Under the pieces are notes generated by a model that saw only the letters and a list, made by a program, of their open reading frames with translations, ran no database searches and was not told the origin of the DNA. The position numbers were made by a program, and so were the translations under genes. From Pipra filicauda (Eukaryota; Chordata; Aves; Passeriformes; Pipridae), in contig NW_024104443.1 in assembly GCF_003945595.2 (NCBI RefSeq), forward strand, positions 1,860,001-1,924,000: a stretch of 64,000 bases of DNA, in the 5' to 3' direction. Positions 13,126 through 24,600 of this stretch are shown piece after piece (position 1 is the first letter of the stretch; every line of letters begins with the position of its first letter).

Positions 13126-14984
13126 ACTTTCCTGGAAACCACTCATATTTTGCCATTTTTGGGTAGATTTTGTAACCAGTCTTGGATTGCCAGGAACTTA
13201 AACTTCTGTAATAGCTTTAAGTATGGTCTCAGAGTAAAGCAGTTTATAACAGCTGGTTGAATCTACTGCATTTTTCTGTAAATTGCTTCTGGGGACATAA
13301 CCACTGCACAAATACATCATATTTTATTCCCTATCTCTCTCTTTCTGTCCCTCTGGCTTTCTTCTAAAATCTGTGTTCTGCTAGCATAATATAAATTCTC
13401 AAGAGTTCACTCCTATTGAATTTCCTGGATTATTCAATTCCCTATTTAATTCCCAGACTACGCCTATACTGGACACCGCAATGCTATCCTCCCCACTTTT
13501 CTTAAAAATGTTGGCTTTATCTGAACACTTTATTTTTCACAGTGAGCTCCACTCACTTCTCTTTTTCCCTTCTGTTCTGTCACCTTCCTGTGGTGATAAA
13601 ACCAAAACCACCAGATGACAGCTAGATGAAGATAACAACAAACCTAGCTGATCTGGTAGAAAAAGGGAGGTTTTCAGGTATCCTTAGCAGTAGAGTAATT
13701 TAGCAATTTTGTGGATTATTCTTACTACTGTAGCATGTAGGCACTCTAGCAAAGATCAGGGTATCATTTCTAATGCCATGTCCTACTTTATTTTAATTAG
13801 GAGGGCAAAACCCCAATCAATAAAATGCAAACAAAAAAAGAAAACTCTACTAAAATATTCTTTCTGAAACAGACTAGTGTGCCAGCTGGCTCAGGCACAT
13901 CCTTAGACCTCTCACAAAGCTGTTAACTGGGATATATCTTGATGACCAGCAGAGGAAAAACCACTCCAGATTATAACCTGAAATGATAATAAGCTAGTTT
14001 CAGAGTTTGGGCATCAGCAGTTACCAGCAGATGAATGCTTCACTGGAGAGCAGCTATCTGAGCTCCTGTGGGCTTGGGAAGGTCACTGCTCTCTATGGGG
14101 ATGGAGTAGCACCTGGAAGGGACCCTGTGGTGGCCAAGGAGGAGCGTGAGGAAGGCCCAGCTGCCAGGGATTCCATGGCCCTCCAGCTCTAGCCATCACC
14201 CACTGCCTCTGCAAGATGCGTCAGAAGAATCAGAAGCAGCTGATTTCCCATTTGCAATTTATCTATAAGAATAAACAGACACATATTCTCTTGTCTAAGT
14301 TACTTGTTATCTTTTACAGAAGGTCATCTCCATGTTGTTTCTGTGCTGCTAATGAGTACTTGAAAATGTGTGCTTCTCTCCTAAGAGCAGATGGATGAGA
14401 ATGGAAGAAGAAGATGCCCTGGCTTTCACTGTGAAGCCAAGGTCATTGATGATATCTCTAGTTTCAATCTTGTTTCACCTGTCTCTAAAATGTAAATGAC
14501 TCTTAAGAGGGGAAGGACTTTTCAGGACTAACTTCCACTGCCCAGAGATGAACACCAGCAGTGACAGTTAATTGATCCCCAGATTCCCTCCCAACTGTTC
14601 TTGTGTAGATGAGTAAAATAATTTACACTATATACAAACAAACTTGGATTCTCTTATACATTTGACAAATTCTAATGGTTGATGTCTGCAGCTGAATTAA
14701 TGTGTTCAATGACTGGGAAGTGCTGTATGTGGAAACACTCACTGGTACAGGAAGGGAATAAGTATTTTCAAAGGATGACATCCACAAATGTCCAGGGCTT
14801 TTGCTGTGGGTGGGTCACGTTGCCTGAAGTGGGAAAGCACCGTATCTGGTCCATTTTGCAACCTTTCCCTTTTTGCAACACTTACGTAAGGACATTTTGA
14901 ACTATTTTTTTTTCATTTCCAGAAAGAAACTTTCGTGACGACTTTTTTTTTTTTTTTATTTTCTTCTCCGCACGGAACGAATGA
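13126..14984. other. upstream flank of SLCO4C1, no gene recognised
   Basis: AT-rich up to about 14000, then a mildly GC-richer patch at 14000-14200. No exon or repeat family is recognised. A T15 run at 14943-14957 lies just before the CpG island. Distal promoter elements could be here but none can be named with confidence. Confidence 0.5.
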
Positions 14985-15600
14985 CGCTGGATAACACACT
15001 TCTCTTGGCGGCTTACACCGACCCGCCGGTGCGGGGGAATTTCCCTCAGGGAGCGGCCGAGGGGGCCGAGCCGTGTCGGGGCCGTGCGGGGGAGGTGCCA
15101 GCACCTGCCCGGCGGGGCGGTGCCGGCCGGCTCGGCCCTGCCCTTCTGCGCTCGGTCCGGCCCTGCCCCCGTGGTTATTCAGCGGCGGGAGCGTTGGGCG
15201 CGGGTGCTGCTCGCAGCCGGGGGTGGCAACGGCTTCGGGCGCCATGAGTGGCGGCGGCGGCGGCGGCATCGAGAACGCGGCGTTCGAGACTCCCAGCCCC
15301 AGCCTCGGCCGGCAGCGCCCCTGGAACTACACCAGCTCCAGTGCCAGTTCTAGTGCCTGTGCCCCCTCCGATCCCGACTTTGAGGAGGGGCCCTGCGGGT
15401 GGGGCGGCTGCACCCCGGAGTCTCTGCAGCTCTGCAACAACCCCGAGGGCTACCTGGTTGTGTACAGCCTGCTGGCCACCTTCCAAGGTAACCCGTCCCT
15501 GTGGGCCCTCTGGTGCCCGGGGCACCTCTTCTGCTGCTTCTCTTTCCTGGGGGGAAGCCGGCCGGGAACCTGGACTGGGGGAGGCAGGAGAAGCATGATG
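14985..15600 (+). promoter_or_regulatory. SLCO4C1: CpG-island promoter and first exon of SLCO4C1
   Basis: Sharp switch from AT-rich flank to dense CpG, with GGGGCGG Sp1-type boxes at 15114-15120 and 15401-15407. There is no clear TATA box near the likely start region. This fits a CpG-island promoter with dispersed initiation. The transcription start cannot be fixed from sequence, so the 5' UTR length is unknown. Confidence 0.75.
15244..15487 (+). CDS. SLCO4C1: SLCO4C1 exon 1 (residues 1-82)
   Basis: Begins MSGGGGGGIENAAFE, a Gly run followed by the IEN-AF block that SLCO4C1 orthologues share. A Ser/Ala-rich cytoplasmic stretch follows, then FEEGPCGWGG and the start of TM1 (YLVVYSLLATFQ). Donor is caag|gtaacc at 15488, phase 1. 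Upstream in-frame sequence stays open to 15073 but contains only a GTG there, so ATG 15244 is preferred. Confidence 0.92.
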
Positions 15601-18600
15601 ATGTTTTAGGCAATGGGCAAGGAGAGACAGGGTTCCTCTAGAGACGGTAATGGCTTTGCTAGGGGAAGAAAGTACAGTAATGCCTTGTATAGGGAAGTTG
15701 CTCGTACAGTGTTACTCTCTCTACTTCTCTCTGTTCTGCCTCTTCTTTTCCCACCTACGTTACTGGACGCTGCTGAGTCCGTGGTCCCACCAGGTCTGTG
15801 CTTCGTGCTCTTGTCAGTGCTGCATCCGCATTGCTCACGCTTCACGTGCACTTACGGGTTGGGACTTAGAAGCCAGGGAATAAAACACCAATATAAACCA
15901 GTAGACAAAATTCTAGTACCCGAGCATGTACTGTGTTACTTCCCTGCTAACTGAAACAGTATCTTGACCTGGTTGGGTTAGGACTTTGGGTAATGAGGAT
16001 GGCTCTGAAGACAAGCAAATAAACAACATGTTCTTGTTCTATGGATCCCAGTGCAGCCGTCTTCCCAAAACTTAATGGTTTAACTTGATTGTGGGGGAAA
16101 CCTGAAGTTTAGCTTGCCCTAAATTTCTGCTGTTCAGCTTCAGAGTTTCTTGTCCATAGTTTTGGTTTTGTGTAAAAAGATTTGTTAGGGCCTTAGCAAG
16201 TCTGAAGCTTAGGAAGCAGTAGTAGTGACTGGATGGAGGAGAAACATTAGTGTACCAAATATACAGTCTTGAGGTTTGTCCTTCAAATGGAGCTATTGGA
16301 TTCATGTTCATAACCCTTCAATTTTGTTGGGCTGACTAGAAGTGAAAATGTGTTTCCTGGAAGAATATGAGGCTTTAAAGCTCATCGTTGTTGCTCCTAA
16401 AGAATGACACCGCTGTAGAAGGGTGAAGGGAGATGTTGGAGATTTGATGCTACAGGAGCTGGCATCATACTTCACCAAAGATATGCGGGATATGGATGGC
16501 TGCATTCCTGCCTGGAACTGCACTGAGATAACTGGGGTGGTATGAGGAGAACTGAACAGGAGGTTCTGCTTAAAACCTAGAAGGATTTGAATGCTGTTTG
16601 TGTTGCTTGGAAAGTCCTTGAAGGACATTGTCTCTCAGTATGAGTTTCTGTGAACTTTTTCTGATTTCAACCTGTTCAGAGTCTAATCTTAGCATACAGG
16701 TCTTGTGTTAGAAAAGAAATATCTAGGGAGTTTTGAGCAGAGCCTGTTATTTCTTAGTTGGATTTGAAAAGTCATGCTACAGCTGCTGGGATCAGGAGGT
16801 GATTACTGTTACAGTTGTCCTGCTGTTAGCTCAAATTTATTTTCTTCATAAATAAAAAGAAAGGTAAAGGTGGAAGAACTTCTTACATAGCGGATTTCAA
16901 TGGCAGTTGAATAGTAGAAGACTTTTAGAATACACGTCTATCTTTTTTTGAGTGACTTAAGAGTACTAAACCAAGTGTCTTGAATATTTCTAGCACTTCT
17001 AAGTTTCTTCAGATCTGGTTTGCTGTTGTGATCTGGTTGCTGAGCTGAATAATAAACTTCATGTCATTGAAAATTTTTCTCTTTTTAGTAGTCTGTGTAG
17101 GTTGCCAGTCATAAAAGCATCTTGTACCGTAAGAATTTCTGTCCCCTTAAGAAGGCATAAATGTTGTTTGTGCTGCTTATCCAGCTCTTGGTCCTGTTAT
17201 CTAACTTTATATATATTCCAGGTAAGTAGTCTAGTTCAGGTTTAGGGCCTTTAATGTAAGGAAACTTCTGATGTTGGTTTTGGAAGCTGATGTAAGTGTG
17301 GCTATCACAAGTCTTGTGGCATTCCTGATGTTGTTACTTCGATTTTCTGAATAAGAGCCTTTCCTTTGGTTTAGAACACAGAAAGGAAATTGAGTGCTAA
17401 AGACTCAAGCTGCAATTCCTTTTGAGAGGCAGGAAAAACAAGAGTCCTTATCAGCAAGAAATTCAAGGTTGTGTATGAAGCTTTGTGAAAACATTCAAGT
17501 CTGTAGCTTCAGACTTTAGATAAAAGCACACAAAATACGACTGGAATTTTGAAGTTTTGTGAGCTAATGCTGTGTGGTGGTTTTGGGTCTAATTATTTGA
17601 CTTACCCTCCAAATTACAGAAACAATCATTGAGGAAGATAAAATATATCTATTTAACTTGCTAGCACACCTCTAGAACAGATTATAACGTAAGGTATTGA
17701 AGACTAACGAAGGCTTTTTTCGAGAGTGAACATAGTGGGTGATTATCTGCAGTGACCTGGTACCTGTGTGTAGATTTCTGGATGTATCTAACTGAAAGCA
17801 TGTATTTGTCAGGTTATTTTCTAGCTGCTTTAGAAAAGAGATTATTGTTAGCACCTGATGTGCTGTATTTCAGCTTCTCAGAAGATTCCAGGTGGAACTT
17901 GTAATTTCTTGCTGTTTCTGTGTCAAGTATGTATGAAACCTGTATTTCCGGAATAGAAAACAATTTGTGTAGAATGTTGTTGCATGGCTAATACCTGCTT
18001 TCTGTACAGCACATGGAGTTGCATAAATGTATGTTGTGTCTTGTAATACAGTAACTGGATGTGCTGCAATTCCTAGCTGTAGTAGGAAACAAGGTAGAAA
18101 TTATCTCACTATTTTGAGTACAAGAAGGACTGTCAGTAATTTTTATTAAACAAAATAACAAAACTGCTGTTTGAGGCTGGTTCATTCTAATATGTCTAAA
18201 AAAATTGAATAGCACAAATATTTTATAGGCTGGTTGGGCCTTTTTATTTTTTTTGTGTGCCTGCAAACTACTGTGTTAAAGCCACCATGCTTATAACAAC
18301 TGCAGAGCAGTTTTGTTTTTTTTAAGACAGGATAAAGAAAAAATACTCTTGTGTTTCACTAGAGCAAATTAAGTTGGTTTATAATTAATCTGGATTTTAT
18401 GGGTCAGTACCCACTGAACCTAAAGCTCTAACAGATGTAGTGGGACAATAAAGTTTTGGTTTAGAAGAGTTGAAAACTAGCTTCTGTGCTACAACTTTAG
18501 AGTGTTGAGATGGCCTTGCAGAACTTGTTTTTCAGATCAAGTATTAGCCAGGTTCCATCTTTCCTAGTGATTAGTCACTAGATGATGCCATTGGAGGAGT

Positions 18601-21600
18601 TATGCTGCCATTCATCACATCTGTGTGTTTACAGATGAAATCTAATTATTCAGTAAAATTAACTATGAGGTTTTATGGCTTCTAGGATGCAAATTAAAGG
18701 TGATGACTAAACTACAGTAAAAGACAATGCCTTCTAGCTCTGTAATCCACTTACTGTGTAGCACACTTGCTTTAATATGAATGTCTCAAGGCCTTAGTAA
18801 ATGTTTGAGGTGCTGGCAAATGGGGGAAAAAGTTGTTTGTTCATTCCTTCATGCTATTATTGTTCTTTGGTAAATGCTCCTTAATAGGAAAAAGTTGCCA
18901 AATGTATAACCAATGGCAGTGGAGGAACACTGTAATACTTCTGTTCTTGACTGATAGGTAGAATTGTCAACATTAATAAAGAAGCCATAGGGTATTGGAA
19001 TTAAGATTGTGCCAAGAGCTGCCTCTGTATAAAAAGTTGAAATGTTTGCCTGTGGTGGGGATTAGAAAACAACTGGCTGATTTGGAGTAATTTTTTTCAA
19101 TATGTTGGAGCACTTGAAGGAATTGTTGAAGTTTGTCCTCAGTAGTTGTACTTCTGGATGGTACAATGCTTGTTGAAAAGTAACTTAAGCCTATTGCTGT
19201 CACCAGTCCTTCTGTTCTGGTTGTAGAATGACAGTAGAGAATCATGTTTGAATTTTAGAAAGAGTAAGAATAACTGTAGGGCCTGTGTCATGAGAGAGGC
19301 TCATCAGTCATCTATGAGGTTACATAACTCCAACTTATTTGCAGCTGTGACTCCAAGACTTCCTAACTTCTTTTCAGGTATATATTTTATTATGGACACA
19401 GTTTAATTAGACTATGATGAAGTTGCCTGGCACTGTTATGAACTACTGCTATTAATCTCTTTGGTGTTTCACATAGAAACAGAATGTGAAGCAGGATGGG
19501 AGATTCGAGTTAGAATCTACAGACAGCGCATTTGTAAAAATGGACATGCACTGGCAATTGCAGCTTACTTGCTCCTACTTTGGGATAATTTTTATTTTTT
19601 TGAGGTTCATCTGTGCTTCAGTAGGGCAGCTTGTGCAATGCCTTTTTTTCTGGGTCATTTCATACTTTTGCTTCTGGGAACTTCAAGATTCAGAGGACAA
19701 ACTTTTTATTTTTCACTTAAAGTAAATCATCTCAGTTGCTCTAGAACAGTTGTGAAGTATTTTTAAATAGCTTTTTTCAATTATAGGGGAAGCATGTCTA
19801 TTCAAGAGCCTTCTTATCTTCCCTTGTGGTGGCAGGGAGGAACTTATGTTTTTTGACAGTACTTTGAAAGCTATGTCCTGAACTTAGTTCACTTGTAGCT
19901 TTTATTCTAGTGCAAGCCATAACCTTGACTAATTTCCGTTTAACTTGTACAGTATCTTATGATACTGTAATGCATTCTGTTTGGAATCTGTGCTTCAAAC
20001 AGAATCTGGAACCTTAATACATGAAAAGAGTTTGAGGCATGGTATATTTCTGGCTTAATGCTTGAGTGTCCACAGGGGAATAAAATTGAATAGCCTGTGC
20101 AATTTTGCTGGCTTAAGCTGGCACTGTATTGATCTACTATATACCTAGATTTTAAAGCTAATAAATACTTACAATGGAGCTTTGTAAATATGCTAATTTC
20201 ATAGCATTGCAAGGGTAAACTTACCATTGTGTGATGGAAAGGTTAAAATGAATATATCTTTGACTAATTATCTCTTTTTTTGGTTTTGTAGGTATTGTGG
20301 TAAATGGCCTGGTTAACATTAGTATTTCAACAATTGAGAAGCGTTATGAGTTGAACAGTTCCCTGACTGGCTTAATCTCTGCAAGCTATGACATTTCTTT
20401 TTGCATGTTGTCCCTGTTTATATCTTTCTTCGGAGAAAGAGGGCACAAACCACGATGGCTTGCTTTCTCAGCATTTATGCTAGGACTGGGCTCCCTTACA
20501 TTTTGCTTACCACACTTTAGTGTTGGAAAATACCATTATGGAGCTAAACCTGAAGGTAAGCTTGTCTTTGTTTTGAAAATTATACACACACACACACACA
20601 CACAAAAAGAATCTCTGTAGTGACTTGGTGCAGCTCTTTATTTGGTACAATGTAACTAATCTCTGTTAAAATCCTAAAATAAAGTATTATCTGTGACACT
20701 GAAAATAATGATTCTGTGAAATCTGTAAGTTCAAGAAGTTACAGAACTCTGCACAGTGAACTTTATTTAACAGAAGTGATCTAACTGTCAGTATCAGTTC
20801 TTGCTCATAAGCAACATTTGAATAAAATGCCTTATTTTTACTTGCAGTGATATATGCAATTAAAATTCACTTTTGAGAAAAATATCTGGCACCTATTTGT
20901 GAATTGGAATCAAGTTAGATCAGTGAGGTAGACTAAGTGTCAAAGTAAAGCTTTGACTGTAGTCAAAAAAATTAGACTTGCCATCTTGTTGAAAGGTGGC
21001 TACTTTTTGCAGTTCTTTGGGGTTTTGAACCATTAAAGACATCTTGATTCATTTGTTAACAAGTTTCTAAGTTCCTTTAAAAGATGTTGATTAAAACTTG
21101 TAGATTTATTTGAAGTAGAGGCAAGAAGCAGTACTGAACAAAGCAGTATTTAAATCATGGAAGTAGTTAGCTCTCAGTTCTTACATAACTTTTCTCGTAA
21201 AAGAAGACTTCAATGCAGTGTGGTTAGTGCAGTGTGGTTTGTATTTCAATTTAGTGGCACACCTGTAACTAATACATAAATATTCGGATATGTTTAAAGC
21301 AGGATGACTTAATCTTAATTGTTATTGCAATGTTCAACCAGACTTACGCCTCCAATGACTAAGCATACTACTGTGCTCACTTAAAAAAATCAGTAGCTGT
21401 TAAGCAACCTGATGAAAGGCTTTGATTCTCAATTTCTTTAGTGTCGATCATGTCATACACTTGCATAAGCTGTCCAGACATTAGTTAAACAAGTTTGGTA
21501 AGCTATTTTTCCCCTATCTAATAAAGGAGGATCTGTAATGGAAGTTAATTGAACATTTAACTGAACAAGGCCAAAAGAAAACGGTCTTCAGTGTTTGAGG

Positions 21601-24600
21601 GCTGTGAGCAGATGATTATTTGCTACCTTTTAATAGAGGGGCAACAGGTTACTTGCTCCTGGCTCTGTTGCAGTCCCATTTCTCTACAGTTTTGGTTCCA
21701 GTATTGTACTTCCTCCTTCGCTGTAATATGGAAGGGAAGCTGAATTTGATATATAAGTTTTAACCTGATTGCAGGTTTTTTTTAATTGAAACAAGATACT
21801 GATAGTGTGGGAGAGAAGACCAACTATCACAACTGATCTCTTTCCTTTCAAACAACTGTAGTTGAAATCTCAAAGAATATGTTACTGTTTTATCAGACAT
21901 CTACATGGATGTAGATGTTGATGCTTCATTAGGAAGATGTTCTACATGGACTTTTAAAAATTCCCCACCACTTCTAGATTTCAAAAGGAATGTGTCTCCT
22001 TCACCATGGCACTGTCAGCTGACAACATTCCTGCTGTTTTGACTGTTGTAGTGCAGGTGCCTATGCTGGGACTGTGGTGAAAGACTTAGCTGACTTAAAC
22101 AGAACACTATTAAAGATAAATGACTAAGTGTAGGGAACGTTTGCGCTGTGACAGAGTCAACTAAATCTTCAGGTGCTGTGCAATGGCATCCTTTAACTGT
22201 CAAGTACAGGATCATGGGATGTCTGGTTTAGCTAGTTCTGATGTTGATGAAGCATCTTAACTATACAATTGGTTGTGGAATTTAATAGCACCACACCCCT
22301 AAGACCTTCCTTTTTGATTATTTGTTTGAATGAGTACTTAATAAAAAATATTGAAGTTTCTATAAAACTTTTATTTGATGCTTTGTATTAAAATCTACCA
22401 CCTAATTTATTTCTGAACTGTTTTACTAGTTGGTTACTTGATTATTTATGTTTGTCTGCTGTATGTCACTACAGTAAGTTTTACCTGCAGGATAATTTCA
22501 AGTACAGTTCAGTGCAATTTTTAATATGGCTGCCAGGCTAATAAATAGATCTAGACTGGAATACAAAATACATATAACCTCCAGTATAAGGCTTACAGAC
22601 TTCATGGAACTTACTGTTTTACCTTGGGATATTAATTTACTTTTATTCTGAGTATATACATATCCTACTCTACAAAACGACTTCATTGTTTATTTATCCT
22701 AATACCACTTTTTAGAAGTCGTTTAGTTTCATATTGAAGGAGTTGTTAATGAATGGTCTCCCTATTATTAAAATTTTTTAGCCATAGCAGACATTTCTTT
22801 TCTAATCTCCAGAAAGGCTTCAGACTCCGATTTGTAGCCTAGGTGTGACCAGCTGTTTGTTCTGAACTTTTCCAGGTTGCAGAGTCGCCGGTGCCTCGGC
22901 TGGCTCCGATGTGTGCAGTCAGGGCTCCACCTGGTGGTGTGTCCGTAGCGGAAGCAGCCGAATTTGATTAATCAGAGATGGCAGAGGGGACTGTGAAAAC
23001 TGCAGATGCTATAAGCAGTGTACCTTTAAACTTCTGTCTCGGATTTTATTTTAAAAATTTAAACATATTTCAATATGTCTTTCATAGCAAACATGAATAG
23101 TAGTTTTTCACTTGACACAAGGAAGATAATTTCATTGTGAAGACAGTCAAACACTGGGACAAATTACCCAGGATTCTTCTTAAGTGCAAAGGAAGGAAAT
23201 CTTTGACTCCTGCTCTTGATGTGAGGTTTTATTATCCCTTATGTTGGCCTGTTTCTGTGTAACAGCACTGTATCACCTGTTGTGAGCTACAGGGAGTAAT
23301 GGTAAAGTCCATGGATGTATTTATAACACCAGTGTAGACAGTTTGTTTAAATATCTGCTGTGTGGCAAGGACTTCCTTGTACTTTGTTTTGTGAGCTCAA
23401 AGTGTGGATTGAGCTTGCCCTTTCTTTGCTTAAGTAAAAAGTGTTTTAAAATGTAAAAGGACCTGAGGAAGAAAAAAAAAAGTAGTAATTTTGTGGCAAA
23501 GTAGTGTGAATGAATCAGTCTGCTTGTTGGATCTGAAGGATGTTTTCATATGTCTGTTCAGTGTGGCTTATTCCCACAAAACTGATGAGTTTGTTGTTGT
23601 TCTTAAGGTTTCATGCTCTTCTATGGAAAAAAAGAAACATGCTTCTCTTTTATCTCATCACTTGGCACTCTTACTGAAAGTGCAGTGATAGCAAGGGGAA
23701 GGAGAAGAGAACACATACTCCCTGTCATCAGTTCCTCTTTTCTCTTCCCTCCTTGTAGTGCCAAACAATACAGGAGCAGACACAACCTCACACTGCTGCA
23801 CCACTGCTTTCCTCTTTGTGTGCTTAAGTACAGAGGCTTTACCTTAGCCACTTGTTCTGGAGAGGTGGCAGTGTGTGTGCTCTATGAGAGGTAGTGGTGT
23901 AGGTTTCAAGGTGGGTTTTCTTTTCTCCTAGGGAAACATTTCTCAAAAGAGTGAATGAGAAGGGAGGATTATCTTTGCTAGTGCCTGACTGCACTTTCTA
24001 GCAGTCCAGCTTTCCTTAGGTTGTTCAGGCTGGTCTGTCAATTGAGTGGAAGTTGTTAGTGCTCCTTAGAATCATTATAACATACAAGAACAAAATGAAG
24101 TGTGTTACCCAGGAGTATTCACAACCTGTGGAATGACCATTTGACAGATAGTTGTTTGTTTGTTTGTTTTTTCCCATAAATCTGATCAGTAATGCTTTCA
24201 ACAAGGCAAAGCATTTTAATAAGGCTATTTCATTCATCTTACCTTCCTGGTGAGGAAACAAGAACCAAGCCGTGATAGTATTTCTTTTGGGGGATATAAA
24301 CCTTGGCACTGCCATATGGGATACCTTAATAGGTGTGAAAATTGAAGTGGGAGCCTGACATAACAGCACTTCATTTGTAGTTTAGCTTTCAGTACAGATT
24401 TTTTTTCAGCTAGACTGTGATGAGCTGGGTATCAGAATTATAAAGTCTTGTTGTCTCTGTTTTTCAGACACTTGTCAAGCTCCAGAAGCTGTGTCTGCTA
24501 ATATAACTTGCAATGCCAGCATGAAGTCTTCACATCACAAGTATATGTATGTCTTCATTCTGGGACAGCTGCTGCTGGGAGTTGGAGGAACGCCGCTGTA

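Noticed and set aside
15073..15243. In-frame upstream extension of SLCO4C1 exon 1
   Set aside because: The frame is open, but its only upstream start is GTG. The sequence is CpG-island composition with no match to the family, so ATG 15244 is kept.
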